Shown: piece by piece, positions 1-7,676 of the stretch
How positions within the stretch are numbered: position 1 is the first letter of the stretch
Layout: each line of letters starts with the position of its first letter
DNA from: a virus
Length of the DNA stretch: 42,444 nucleotides
Strand: one strand, 5' to 3'
IMG/VR virus record: IMGVR_UViG_3300042691_017706
Coordinates: 1-42,444 of that record
The notes under the pieces: model-generated
What the model was told of the DNA's origin: nothing
The model's input: only the letters and a program-made list of their open reading frames with translations
The model's database searches: none
Made by a program: the position numbers and the translations under genes

Positions 1-504
1 AAGTCATCCAAACCTGAGAAGCCAGCAGCAAAGGCTGAGAAGCCAGCGAAGGGCAAGAAGCCTGCAAAGGAAGAGGACGAAGACGACGAGGAAGAGGAGG
101 AAGAGGACGAAAAGCCAACGAAGTCCAAGAAGTCCGGAAAGAAAGCCAAACCAGCGGACGACGAAGATGACGAGGATGAAGCACCGAAGAAGTCATCCAA
201 GAAGTCCGGCAAGAAAGACAAGAAGCCAGCGAAGAAAGCTGAGAAGGCCGAGAAAGCGAACACCGACCGATGGGGTTCCCGTGAAGGATCTTCCGCTTAT
301 CTGATCAATTCGGTTCTGTTCAAGGCGGGCAAGAACGGACTCACTGCGGCACAGATCCACGAAGCGGTCGTCGAAGTTGATGACAGCATCACGAAGGATC
401 GCGTTAACGCCCATCTCCGCCGTCTGCATCTGGTATCGAGTCTGATCGACCGCGACGCCAAAGATCGCTACAAGGTTGTCAAGGTAGCGAAGTCTGAGGA
501 TTGA
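1..504 (+). CDS. Lysine/acidic low-complexity protein with C-terminal winged-helix-like domain (5' partial)
   Basis: The frame is open from base 1, so the start lies outside the window; 167 residues are visible before TGA at 502-504. Residues 1-85 alternate lysine/proline/alanine blocks (KSSKK, EKPAK) with long Asp/Glu runs. Residues 90-167 are ordinary and look folded, with a pattern (SSAYLINSVLF, GLTAAQIHEAV, VNAHLRRLHL, DRYKVVKV) typical of a small winged-helix domain. The low-complexity part closely resembles the SSB tail at 13080-13320 and the protein at 13390-13914. A basic/acidic tail on a winged helix suggests nucleic-acid binding or a role with the SSB, but this is inference. A strong terminator follows 29 nt after the stop. 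Confidence 0.8.
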   Translation, partial: KSSKPEKPAAKAEKPAKGKKPAKEEDEDDEEEEEEDEKPTKSKKSGKKAKPADDEDDEDEAPKKSSKKSGKKDKKPAKKAEKAEKANTDRWGSREGSSAYLINSVLFKAGKNGLTAAQIHEAVVEVDDSITKDRVNAHLRRLHLVSSLIDRDAKDRYKVVKVAKSED

Positions 505-532
505 TCCTCAGTACAACACCAGTAACCATCAC

Positions 533-566
533 AGAGCACCGGACCGAAATGTCCGGTGCTCTTTTG
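533..566 (+). terminator. Intrinsic terminator after the acidic/lysine protein
   Basis: A perfect 11-bp stem (GAGCACCGGAC, 534-544, with GTCCGGTGCTC, 551-561) with a 6-nt loop is followed by TTTT. It is one of the clearest terminators in the window. The queD start codon comes only 7-22 nt later, leaving no room for a promoter, so downstream genes need read-through or an internal promoter. Confidence 0.93.
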
Positions 567-572
567 CTATGA

Positions 573-1151
573 ATGGACCACCACGTCATGCTTATCAAGA
601 AAACGTTCAAATTTTATGCGTCTCACCGTAATCGAAATATGGAGGACAAATGCTTCTCCATTCATGGTCATCGATACGGCATTACGCTATACTTCCAGGC
701 CGTTCGTGATTCTGGGAACCCGGACATATCGATTCCCTTTTCAGATTTCGAACGGGTCGGACGGTACTTCAATGAGAAGTGGGATCATGCCCACATCATC
801 GACAAGGATGATCCGTTGCTTCCACTGTTCCAACAGGTAGAAGAAACGAACTTCCCGATTCCAATGAAACGAGTAGTTCTTGACGAAATCCCCAGCGTCG
901 AGAACATCTGCTTCACTATCTTTGATGATCTCGCGGCAGACTGGCCACTCATCACACTGGAGATACAGGAGACGGACAGTTCGACTGTCTGTTACAGTGC
1001 CCACGACTACGAAGAAGACCTCGTGCGTATCAACCGCGTCCCCCACGAATGTGATTTCTCTGACCCTTTAAAGGTGAAATGCGATGAATGTGGAAAAACC
1101 CGATTCCTCTACCGATCCGAACTTCGTAAACGCACAACCCCCGGAACGTGA
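573..1151 (+). CDS. queD: 6-carboxy-tetrahydropterin synthase (QueD-like, PTPS family)
   Basis: QueD converts 7,8-dihydroneopterin triphosphate to 6-carboxytetrahydropterin, the second step of 7-deazaguanine synthesis. The protein has the family hallmarks: His18 in ASHRN, catalytic Cys27 in KCFSIHGH, zinc ligands His31 and His33, the PSVENI segment and a C-terminal IQETDSS. At 192 residues it is longer than a typical 120-150-residue QueD because of a C-terminal tail containing a CDEC pair, possibly a small metal site. A start at ATG 588 is equally possible and would give a more usual N-terminus; neither start has a clear ribosome binding site because a terminator hairpin lies immediately upstream. 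The last 68 nt overlap queE in another frame, so the two are probably translated together. Confidence 0.93.
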   Translation: MDHHVMLIKKTFKFYASHRNRNMEDKCFSIHGHRYGITLYFQAVRDSGNPDISIPFSDFERVGRYFNEKWDHAHIIDKDDPLLPLFQQVEETNFPIPMKRVVLDEIPSVENICFTIFDDLAADWPLITLEIQETDSSTVCYSAHDYEEDLVRINRVPHECDFSDPLKVKCDECGKTRFLYRSELRKRTTPGT

Positions 1152-1848
1152 ATCGACAACCCCGTATGAACTGGGTGTACATTCGACCTTCGTAACTATT
1201 CAGGGAGAGGGTCCGTGTACCGGACAAAAAGCCCTGTTTATTCGACTGGCTGGGTGTAACCTGCAGTGCCCGAAGTGTGACACGGATTACACCAGCCACC
1301 GGGAGTTCTGGACAGACGAAGCATTCGTACATAACACCATCGTGAAGCATCCAGATGTTGATTTGTACGTCATTACTGGTGGAGAACCACTTCGTCAAAC
1401 GGCAGCGTTGATCAATTGTATCGAACGTCTGGACTCGTATTTGATCAAAGAGCGTCGTGCCATTCGTATACAGATAGAAACGAATGGAGTCTACTCCCCC
1501 TTTCTTGACAATTTTTGTAACGTTGACGTCATTTACGTTGTTTCCCCCAAAACAAGTCATATCACGCATGACGATACAGAACTGTTTGACTTCTGGAAAT
1601 ACGTGATGTCTGCTGATGGTGTTTGTGGGATCGATGGACTTCCCACTCGCGTACTGGGGCAGTGCATACGACCGCATCGCCCAACAGAATGGATCATGGA
1701 ATCCAATCGTCGTCGTGTGTTCCTGCAACCGGAAGATTCCAAAGATCCGGAAACCAATCGCCGAAACATGGAAGCCTGCGTCCAGTCGTGCATGAAGTAC
1801 GGGTATACCCTTTGTCTGCAAATCCAGAAAATTGTGGGCTTGCCATAG
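1084..1848 (+). CDS. queE: 7-carboxy-7-deazaguanine synthase (QueE-like, radical SAM)
   Basis: QueE is a radical SAM enzyme that contracts the pterin ring to give 7-carboxy-7-deazaguanine (CDG). The N-terminal TIQGEG segment is at residues 38-43, the cluster-binding cysteines are C58-x3-C62-x2-C65, and the SAM-binding TGGEP motif is at residues 98-102. Length (254 aa) is normal for the family. The N-terminus runs about 30 residues before the usual VHSTFVTIQGEG core; no later in-frame ATG restores a shorter start, so ATG 1084 is kept. It overlaps queD by 68 nt. A motif that looks like a promoter begins at its stop codon. Confidence 0.95.
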   Translation: MNVEKPDSSTDPNFVNAQPPERESTTPYELGVHSTFVTIQGEGPCTGQKALFIRLAGCNLQCPKCDTDYTSHREFWTDEAFVHNTIVKHPDVDLYVITGGEPLRQTAALINCIERLDSYLIKERRAIRIQIETNGVYSPFLDNFCNVDVIYVVSPKTSHITHDDTELFDFWKYVMSADGVCGIDGLPTRVLGQCIRPHRPTEWIMESNRRRVFLQPEDSKDPETNRRNMEACVQSCMKYGYTLCLQIQKIVGLP

Positions 1849-1868
1849 TTAGCATCACTACGACTATA
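1848..1868 (+). promoter_or_regulatory. Candidate phage promoter motif, copy 1 (upstream of folE)
   Basis: The sequence is GTTAGCATCACT, then A, then CGACTATA. It matches copies at 11656 and 16386 at 19 or more of 21 positions. TATATT at the end resembles a -10 box, but no conserved -35 lies 17 nt upstream. It ends 60 nt before the folE ATG at 1929. The promoter role is inferred from repetition and position. Confidence 0.6.
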
Positions 1869-1928
1869 TTGGTTGGTTCAAGTTTTACCCACTTTTACCC
1901 GGCATGGAATGTGCCTTGAAACAGAACA

Positions 1929-2705
1929 ATGAATTCGCCATTTGAGGAACCCGATGACGAGCGTGAATTTTCAGAACCGTTTATCCCTGAATCTGATGAC
2001 TCTGAATCAGCAGAGTCAGACCTGCCACAGTTCGACGATGACGGCAATATGCCGGTAATGCCCACAGAAGCAAACGTTCACAGTGATCCTCTGATCCTGA
2101 CGGATGAAGAGTTTCGTGAGTTTGTTGATCTGCGGCATACTATCGCAGAGCGAGCAGACTTCAATGGATCAGCACAGGGCATACGCGACTTCCTCGATGC
2201 TATCGGGGAAGATACTACCCGTGAGGGTTTGAAAGATACCACACGTCGTGTCATTGAATCGTGGGAGGAGTTGTACTGCGGCTATGCCGTTGACATTCCG
2301 TCATTGTTCACTACATTCGATGCAGAACAGTACGACGAAATGGTTTTGTTGCGTGGCATTCACTTCTACAGTATGTGTGAACATCACATACTTCCGTTCT
2401 ACGGGGTAGCTCATGTTGCATACATCCCCGGAACGAAGATCGTCGGACTCAGCAAACTGGCTCGTCTTGTGGAAGCCTTTTCCCGCAGACTGCAGAATCA
2501 GGAACGCCTCACTAAGCAGATTGTCGATACCCTGAATGAGCACCTGTCTCCCCGTGGGGCGGCATGTATCATCGAGGGGCAGCATATGTGCATGGCATGT
2601 CGTGGTGTGCAGAAACCCAACAGCGTTATGGTCACTTCCTGTATCACTGGTGCGTTCAATACACCAGCAACCCGTGCCGAATTGTTTTCTCTTATCAAAG
2701 GTTAA
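1929..2705 (+). CDS. folE: GTP cyclohydrolase I
   Basis: FolE converts GTP to dihydroneopterin triphosphate, the entry step of 7-deazaguanine synthesis. The enzyme core is clear: MCEHH (Cys150, His152, His153), the PFYG loop, the substrate segment VGLSKLARLVEAFSRRLQ, and the second zinc cysteine Cys224 in MACRG. The first 60 or so residues are an unusual acidic, probably disordered extension rich in Asp, Glu and Ser, beyond the typical bacterial enzyme. With queD and queE it supplies the pathway to CDG. It lies 60 nt downstream of the 21-bp promoter-like motif and 6 nt before the next gene. Confidence 0.97.
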   Translation: MNSPFEEPDDEREFSEPFIPESDDSESAESDLPQFDDDGNMPVMPTEANVHSDPLILTDEEFREFVDLRHTIAERADFNGSAQGIRDFLDAIGEDTTREGLKDTTRRVIESWEELYCGYAVDIPSLFTTFDAEQYDEMVLLRGIHFYSMCEHHILPFYGVAHVAYIPGTKIVGLSKLARLVEAFSRRLQNQERLTKQIVDTLNEHLSPRGAACIIEGQHMCMACRGVQKPNSVMVTSCITGAFNTPATRAELFSLIKG

Positions 2706-2711
2706 GTAATC

Positions 2712-3665
2712 ATGACCACCAGATCCCATATTGTTTGTCGTTTCCAGTTCGAAGCATTTCACAATTGGCCGGATGCTCCGGAACAACACGCATATCTGAA
2801 AACTGTGCATCGCCATATGTTCCATGTATCAGCATGGAAGCGAGTAACCCACGACAACCGTGATATTGAGTTTATCCAACTCAAACGCGATATGGCTTCG
2901 TATTGCCATTTTACATATGGGGCCGAACCAACGACGTTGTCGTGCGAAATGATGGCCAAAGAACTGCTGGAACAGTTCGATCTTGATTCTTGTGAAGTTT
3001 CTGAGGATGGGGAAAACGGCGGTCGCGTTACGATAATGGAGCATTTCCCCTTACTAGCGAAACCAATCGAGCAGAGCGATCCATTCGAGGAAGAGGAAGA
3101 AATAAAAGTCTCCAACCCAAACGGAAACCGTTTCAAGGGTTCCTGCTTCATGGGCAAGGAGTGCGAAGGACCATACGACTGGAGAGAACAGGTAACACTG
3201 TTCATTCCCGGATCGTATCTTACAGGGATTTCATTGAAGACTAGCTTTGATCGTTTCATCGGAAGATTGCATCAAATCAGAAAACAACAGTTCGTTATTC
3301 CGGTCTATCTGGGTGCCGATAACGATCTGAACCACAGAGAGGCGACAATCGAGTATGTACTGGACAAACTTGCGAGTTTTAGCCGGTCAGGAAAAGATAC
3401 GCGATTGTTTGTTGAAGTGGAGTCAGTAAACGAGTTTCTCAACAACTTCGGAAATTTGTGGAATCGTGAGCAGTACTCCGATCTGGATAAATACCTCGTA
3501 TCGAGGAATCCAGATGACATCATAATATCTGATTGCTTCGCAATTAAGTTGTTCGGAAAGGAACGCATCACTTGGATTACTGCTCATCCCGAAGGAGGTG
3601 ATGACGACTACATATTTTCAACACCCTACAATGACGAGCGGTTTACTGAAGACTTCGCTATCTGA
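2712..3665 (+). CDS. Divergent QueD-like (T-fold) protein with uncharacterised C-terminal domain
   Basis: No characterised family is recognised with certainty. Residues 1-106 resemble a degenerate PTPS/QueD fold: FEAFH (cf. F-x-A-x-H), HRHMFHV at 33-39 (cf. HGHxY), LSCEMMAKELL (cf. PTxENIA) and CEVSEDGENGG at the end (cf. VxVxET). This N-terminal pattern recalls a short uncharacterised protein common in phages, a recollection not checked here. Residues 107-317 form a separate region with CFMGKECEG and VYLGADN segments that I cannot assign. Its place directly after folE, inside the queD-queE-folE-dpdA run, suggests a step in base synthesis or modification; that is inference. Start ATG 2712 is 6 nt after the folE stop. 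Confidence 0.75.
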   Translation: MTTRSHIVCRFQFEAFHNWPDAPEQHAYLKTVHRHMFHVSAWKRVTHDNRDIEFIQLKRDMASYCHFTYGAEPTTLSCEMMAKELLEQFDLDSCEVSEDGENGGRVTIMEHFPLLAKPIEQSDPFEEEEEIKVSNPNGNRFKGSCFMGKECEGPYDWREQVTLFIPGSYLTGISLKTSFDRFIGRLHQIRKQQFVIPVYLGADNDLNHREATIEYVLDKLASFSRSGKDTRLFVEVESVNEFLNNFGNLWNREQYSDLDKYLVSRNPDDIIISDCFAIKLFGKERITWITAHPEGGDDDYIFSTPYNDERFTEDFAI

Positions 3666-3702
3666 TCCGGTTCTGTTTCCATTCATTTCAGGAGTTTGAT
3701 CT

Positions 3703-4917
3703 ATGTTGTACTACGTCCCATTGGAGTCTTACAAAACCCGGTACACTTCACAATGGTCTGCCCCGCGTGTGGGGTGGCTTGAAAGGAAGTGGATCGAGAA
3801 CAAGGTTGAATACGAGCGTATCGAAGGTAGTATCGGACACGAAACCGCATTCGCCCCCCATTCTCAGGAAATGGGGAAAGGAAAAGTTCTGAATCTGAAA
3901 CGTCGTCTTGGGTGGGCATTTAAGCAGACCGAAACGCTCGTAACTATGATACTCGATGGAAAGATCACAAACAACGACCGTATCCTGTTCGATGACTTCT
4001 GGCACCCCGGAATCGAACAGATCGCTATGGCAATGGAGCAGGTCAGAGACTGGATACGAATGGGGGCGTTCTGTCATGCTCAGTCGGTTGACCAGTACGA
4101 CTTCACGACAAGAATGCAACCGTGGATACGACATGCGGAAGCGGCAGCAATGGATATCTATTCGCATGTATTCGTGAATAGTCCAATACTGGCGGAACTA
4201 CTGGATGTCGCGTTTCCCCAGTCGCACGCCGAGAAGCATTGTGTGGGGCATGTGTTCGACAGCGAAAGTGTTATCAGCAGTATCCCCCATCGCGACAACA
4301 AGAAAAAGAATCAGGTTGTGTTCAGTTCGCGATTCGATTCTGAGAAGCAACCTCATCTGTTTCTGGACGTGGTTGAGTGGTACATCAACAACCGACACGG
4401 TTGTCGGTATGATGACGTCAACTTCATCATATGCTCCGGAACAGAGTTCAGAAGCGACGATCAGACCGCAATTGATCGGGCAAAGGATCTTGAACAGCGA
4501 TTTCCGGAGTTTCTGGAAATCCGGGACGAACTGGATAAGAGTCAGTACTACACCATCCTGCAGGAGTCTGCGGTACAACTCTCAACCAGCTTACAAGACT
4601 GGATCAGTTTCTGTCTGCTGGAGTCCGTCTCGTTCGGTTGCGTCCCGGTGTATCCAAACTATCGGAGTTTCCCGGACGCATTCGGAGAATTCAATACGCT
4701 GCTCTACCCAGCGGGTCTGCAGGTTAACCCGAAACGCCAGATTGAGATAATCAACGAGTACATTCAGGACGCTTTGCAAATCGCCGACAGCAATGATATG
4801 ATTTTCAAAGCCAAACTGTTCAATACGATTGTGGAGCGTCACGATTCCACATGGCACCGCATGATGAACTGTCTGGGTGTCAATGTTCCCGGACCATCGG
4901 AAGGAAAGCAGGAGTAA
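3703..4917 (+). CDS. GT-B-like glycosyltransferase
   Basis: A 404-residue protein with the organisation of GT4-type glycosyltransferases. The N-terminal half contains a DDFWHPG segment and a C-terminal Rossmann half begins around VVFSSRFDSEKQPHLF. It then has the YYTILQESAVQLSTSLQDWISFCLLESVSFG region, where LLES/E corresponds to the nucleotide-sugar binding stretch, followed by PVYPNYRSFPD. Donor and acceptor cannot be read from the sequence. It sits between deazaguanine synthesis genes and the dpdA-like gene, with its stop overlapping the next start (TAATG), so sugar addition to a modified base is possible, though it might act on another target. The upstream AGGAG is well placed for ATG 3703. 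Confidence 0.75.
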   Translation: MLYYVPLESYKTRYTSQWSAPRVGWLERKWIENKVEYERIEGSIGHETAFAPHSQEMGKGKVLNLKRRLGWAFKQTETLVTMILDGKITNNDRILFDDFWHPGIEQIAMAMEQVRDWIRMGAFCHAQSVDQYDFTTRMQPWIRHAEAAAMDIYSHVFVNSPILAELLDVAFPQSHAEKHCVGHVFDSESVISSIPHRDNKKKNQVVFSSRFDSEKQPHLFLDVVEWYINNRHGCRYDDVNFIICSGTEFRSDDQTAIDRAKDLEQRFPEFLEIRDELDKSQYYTILQESAVQLSTSLQDWISFCLLESVSFGCVPVYPNYRSFPDAFGEFNTLLYPAGLQVNPKRQIEIINEYIQDALQIADSNDMIFKAKLFNTIVERHDSTWHRMMNCLGVNVPGPSEGKQE

Positions 4918-5960
4918 TGACTCGATTAGGGGAATCCCGACACATTCCCCCATGCAGGACAAGGAAGACCAAAGGCGAACGTGCTGAAGAACGCGTTCGC
5001 TTTTTCTTTTTGGACTCTGGGGCACACTCGCTGTACAACAAACATATCGGTCACCACGGCAGCATCACCGAGGACATGAAGGATCGAATGTCCAAGATGA
5101 CTCCGATGGAAAGGTTTGCAGCACGCAGACGCTCTCCCAGCCTGTTTCGAAGTAAGCGTAAGACTTCGTATGATTATTACAAGTCCAAAGAGTTCTACGA
5201 CTACTTAGCGACATACTGTCAGTTTGTGATCGATTACAAAGATTCAATTGACGCATTCGCAACACTTGATGTTTTGTTCAATCCAGAGATGTCTTACAAC
5301 ATTCTCAAACACATAGAAAACGAATGGGGCTTATTCCCAGTTCCAGTCATCCACTACAACACAGACATCGGATGGGTTCATCGCTACTTAGACGAAGGTT
5401 ACAACTACATCGGAATCGGTGGACTCGGACAGGAGATCACCAAAGCCAACTACTATGAGTGGGCAGACAAAGTATTCACAGTTCTGTGTGATAAAGAAAC
5501 TCACTTACCACTGGTCAAGACTCACGGGTTTGCGATGACGGCCCACCAGCTTCTTATTCGCTATCCGTGGTACAGTGTTGACTCGGCAAGCTGGGCGAAG
5601 GCTGGTGGCTTCGGTCGTTTGTATGTTCCAAGGATGACCGGCGGGAAGTTTGATTTCCTGAGTCCACCCTACACACTGAACTGCTCTGTGTTGTCTCCCA
5701 CGAAACACCGTGCCGGACGGAATCTGAGTACTCTGAAGAAAGCAGAACAGGCAGTCGTAAAAAAATGGGTAGAAAGTTGCGGCCAAACTTTAGGTCGTTG
5801 CGACAGTAATGGGTCCACGATTGAGCAAGGCGTCATCAATTATCACGGGGCACGAAAAATCTGCAATCTTCGCTTTTATGAAATGATGGTTGAATCCCTG
5901 CCAGATTGGCCTTGGCCGTTCGTTGCCAAGAAAGAACGGAAAGTAGGGTTATACTTGTGA
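4917..5960 (+). CDS. dpdA: DpdA-like 7-deazaguanine DNA transglycosylase (TGT fold), N-terminus atypical
   Basis: Related to phage DpdA and tRNA-guanine transglycosylases, which exchange guanine for a 7-deazaguanine base. Visible motifs are FFFLDSGAHS (Asp33), VDSASW (Asp222) and barrel strands such as FATLDVLFNPE, PVIHYNTDIGWVHRYLDEGYNYIGIGGLG and LPLVKTHGFAMT. Start ATG 4917 is in a TAATG overlap with the previous gene and follows GGAGT. The first 28 residues (basic, Pro/Cys-containing) do not look like the usual first strand, and a terminator-like hairpin lies in that coding stretch. The normal N-terminal strands appear to be encoded downstream at 6458-6667. Its place after queD, queE and folE supports a DNA rather than tRNA role. 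Confidence 0.85.
   Translation: MTRLGESRHIPPCRTRKTKGERAEERVRFFFLDSGAHSLYNKHIGHHGSITEDMKDRMSKMTPMERFAARRRSPSLFRSKRKTSYDYYKSKEFYDYLATYCQFVIDYKDSIDAFATLDVLFNPEMSYNILKHIENEWGLFPVPVIHYNTDIGWVHRYLDEGYNYIGIGGLGQEITKANYYEWADKVFTVLCDKETHLPLVKTHGFAMTAHQLLIRYPWYSVDSASWAKAGGFGRLYVPRMTGGKFDFLSPPYTLNCSVLSPTKHRAGRNLSTLKKAEQAVVKKWVESCGQTLGRCDSNGSTIEQGVINYHGARKICNLRFYEMMVESLPDWPWPFVAKKERKVGLYL
4971..5011 (+). terminator. Terminator-like hairpin inside the 5' end of the dpdA-like gene
   Basis: Stem GCGAACG (4975-4981) pairs with CGTTCGC (4994-5000), followed by TTTTTCTTTTT. By shape it is a good intrinsic terminator, yet it falls within codons 19-32 of the dpdA-like frame. It may be the old terminator of the glycosyltransferase gene, an attenuator, or chance. 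Confidence 0.6.
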
Positions 5961-6667
5961 GTGCGAAACAACTAAAAAAAGTACTCAAATACAATCCAGA
6001 GTCCGGACACTTCACATGGAGGGTGGATGTCGCTCCAAGAGCGATGAAAGGGCAGACGGCAGGAAATCCGAAAAAGGGACGTTATACAAAGATCTCCTTT
6101 CAAAATGAATCATACTACGCCCATCATATTGCTTGGCGTTTTGTTTATGGGTATTGGCCCACAGGAGAAATCGACCATATTGACGGAGATCCATCAAATA
6201 ACCGAATAAGCAATTTACGGGATGTCACAAGACAAGAAAACAAAAAGAACGTCAAACTCCAGTCAAATAATAAGACTGGGGTCAGCGGAGTTTCTTTCGA
6301 CAAACGAATTAAACGATGGATTGTTAAACTCGGAAAGAAATACATTGGTTGCTATCAATCAGAAGGCGAAGCAATTGAGAAGAGAAAACAGGTCGAAGTA
6401 GAGAACGGTTACCACGAAAACCATGGACGCGAGTTCATTGGTCAAGCTGTTCTGAATATGAAAAAGAACAGATCACGTAAAATGCTTTTGTTCTACTCCG
6501 GGAGTACTTCCGGGGAATCACTTCCCGAACAGGCTTTAAAAGACAAGCACAACGGGAAGGGGCCGGATATCATGTTGACGTTCTATGAAGTCTACGAGAT
6601 GCGAGGCGACACTAAGACGAGAATCTTCCGCCACATTAAAAGAAGAGGTAAACAGAATGAAAATTGA
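5957..6667 (+). CDS. HNH/AP2 homing endonuclease with fused C-terminal tail
   Basis: The chosen start is GTG 5957, overlapping the dpdA-like stop, because the protein then begins SAKQLKKVLKYNPESGHFTWR as phage HNH endonucleases do. The HNH core runs from HHIAWRF through GEIDHIDGDPSNNRISNLR (about residues 55-95). An AP2 DNA-binding domain follows (TGVSGVSFDKRIKRWIV to EAIEKRK, about 108-146). The enzyme normally ends near GYHENHGREF (about residue 163), but the frame continues another 70 residues into a segment beginning MKKNRSRKMLLFYSG that is not part of the family. These genes are mobile and often interrupt or flank conserved phage genes. The end overlaps the sliding clamp start by 11 nt. 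Confidence 0.9.
   Translation: MSAKQLKKVLKYNPESGHFTWRVDVAPRAMKGQTAGNPKKGRYTKISFQNESYYAHHIAWRFVYGYWPTGEIDHIDGDPSNNRISNLRDVTRQENKKNVKLQSNNKTGVSGVSFDKRIKRWIVKLGKKYIGCYQSEGEAIEKRKQVEVENGYHENHGREFIGQAVLNMKKNRSRKMLLFYSGSTSGESLPEQALKDKHNGKGPDIMLTFYEVYEMRGDTKTRIFRHIKRRGKQNEN
6458..6667 (+). other. Possible displaced N-terminal fragment of the DpdA-like protein
   Basis: This is the in-frame tail of the HNH ORF (from Met168). It contains two predicted beta strands, MLLFYSGS and PDIMLTFYEVYE, then a basic helix. As I recall the phage DpdA layout, such strands precede the FFLDSG motif that starts abruptly in the gene at 4917. Internal ATGs at 6458 and 6482 could start it independently, with weak ribosome binding sites. 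The assignment is inferred from pattern only. Confidence 0.4.
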
Positions 6668-7676
6668 TCGCGAAGCGTTACTCAGACAACTCGAAATCGT
6701 CGCCCCCGGTATCAGCAACAAAGAGATTGTCGAACAGTCCAGTTGCGTCGTCTTCCGGGAAGGGTTTATCCTTTCCTACAATGACGAGGTTGCTTGTCGA
6801 ATACCCACCGAGATTGAACTCGATGGAGCCATTCATGCAAACACGCTTCTCGAAACACTTCGCAAAATGAAAGAGGAAGTCATCGAGATTCAGATCGAAG
6901 AATCTCAAGTCGTACTTGTGGGTAAGAACAAAAAGATTGGCGTTCGTCGTGAGGCAGAGATTCAACTGCCTGTCGATTCAATCGAACCACCCGGCAAGTG
7001 GAAGAAACTTCCCGAAGACTTCTCTGACGGTCTGGAAATGGTGATCTCCTGTGCTGGCAAGGATGAAAACAAGTTCAGCATCACCTGTGTTCAGTTACAC
7101 CCCGAATGGGTTCAGGCTACCGACGACCTGCAGATTGCACAGTACCGGATGGAACTACCCATTGAAAAGTTCGTCCTGATTCGAGCCGCCACGATCAAAC
7201 AGGTGATTCCGTTCGGAGTTACCAAAGTATCAGTGACCGATAACTGGGTGCATTTCCGCAGTCCAATCGGTCTGATCATTTCCTGTCGTCAGCACATCGA
7301 GAACTTCCCGGATACAGAGGGGTTGTTCAGTCGCTCCGGGGAACGTGTCAGACTTCCGAAAGCATTGGGCGAAGCGGCGGATCTGGCTGAAATCTTTTCC
7401 AGTCAGAACGCAGACAAGAACGAGATCACTATTACGCTGAAACCGGGGAAGCTGGTAGTGTATGGCGAAGGCAACTCCGGCTGGTCTCGCGAAACCAAAA
7501 AGATCAAATACGATGGTCCGGTGATTCAGTTCCGGGCAGTCCCAAAACTACTTCGCACTGTGGCTGAGAAGCACAACGACTGCGAAATCTGTGATGGCAT
7601 TCTGAAAGTTTCTGGCGGAAACTATTCGTATATTTCCGCACTGGGTGTGGTCGATGAAAAGAAAGGCGAAGAGTAA
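6657..7676 (+). CDS. DNA polymerase sliding clamp (DnaN-like)
   Basis: A 339-residue processivity clamp that would encircle DNA and tether the phage polymerase. Three clamp-type repeats are visible, beginning MKIDREALLRQLEIVAPGIS, then the middle segment with FSDGLEMVISCAGKDENKFSITCVQLHPEWVQATDD, and a C-terminal repeat ending SGGNYSYISALGVVDEKKGEE. The motif VQATDDLQIAQYRM matches the strand before the second repeat of bacterial clamps. ATG 6657 is preferred over the upstream in-frame start because AGAGG lies 5-10 nt before it. It overlaps the end of the HNH gene and joins mazG by TAATG. A clamp loader gene lies 3 kb downstream. Confidence 0.92.
   Translation: MKIDREALLRQLEIVAPGISNKEIVEQSSCVVFREGFILSYNDEVACRIPTEIELDGAIHANTLLETLRKMKEEVIEIQIEESQVVLVGKNKKIGVRREAEIQLPVDSIEPPGKWKKLPEDFSDGLEMVISCAGKDENKFSITCVQLHPEWVQATDDLQIAQYRMELPIEKFVLIRAATIKQVIPFGVTKVSVTDNWVHFRSPIGLIISCRQHIENFPDTEGLFSRSGERVRLPKALGEAADLAEIFSSQNADKNEITITLKPGKLVVYGEGNSGWSRETKKIKYDGPVIQFRAVPKLLRTVAEKHNDCEICDGILKVSGGNYSYISALGVVDEKKGEE

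Noticed and set aside
1030-1821. Long minus-strand ORF of 263 residues
   Set aside because: It is antisense to queE and the end of queD, both with intact catalytic motifs on the plus strand. It has no recognisable motif or coupling to neighbours.
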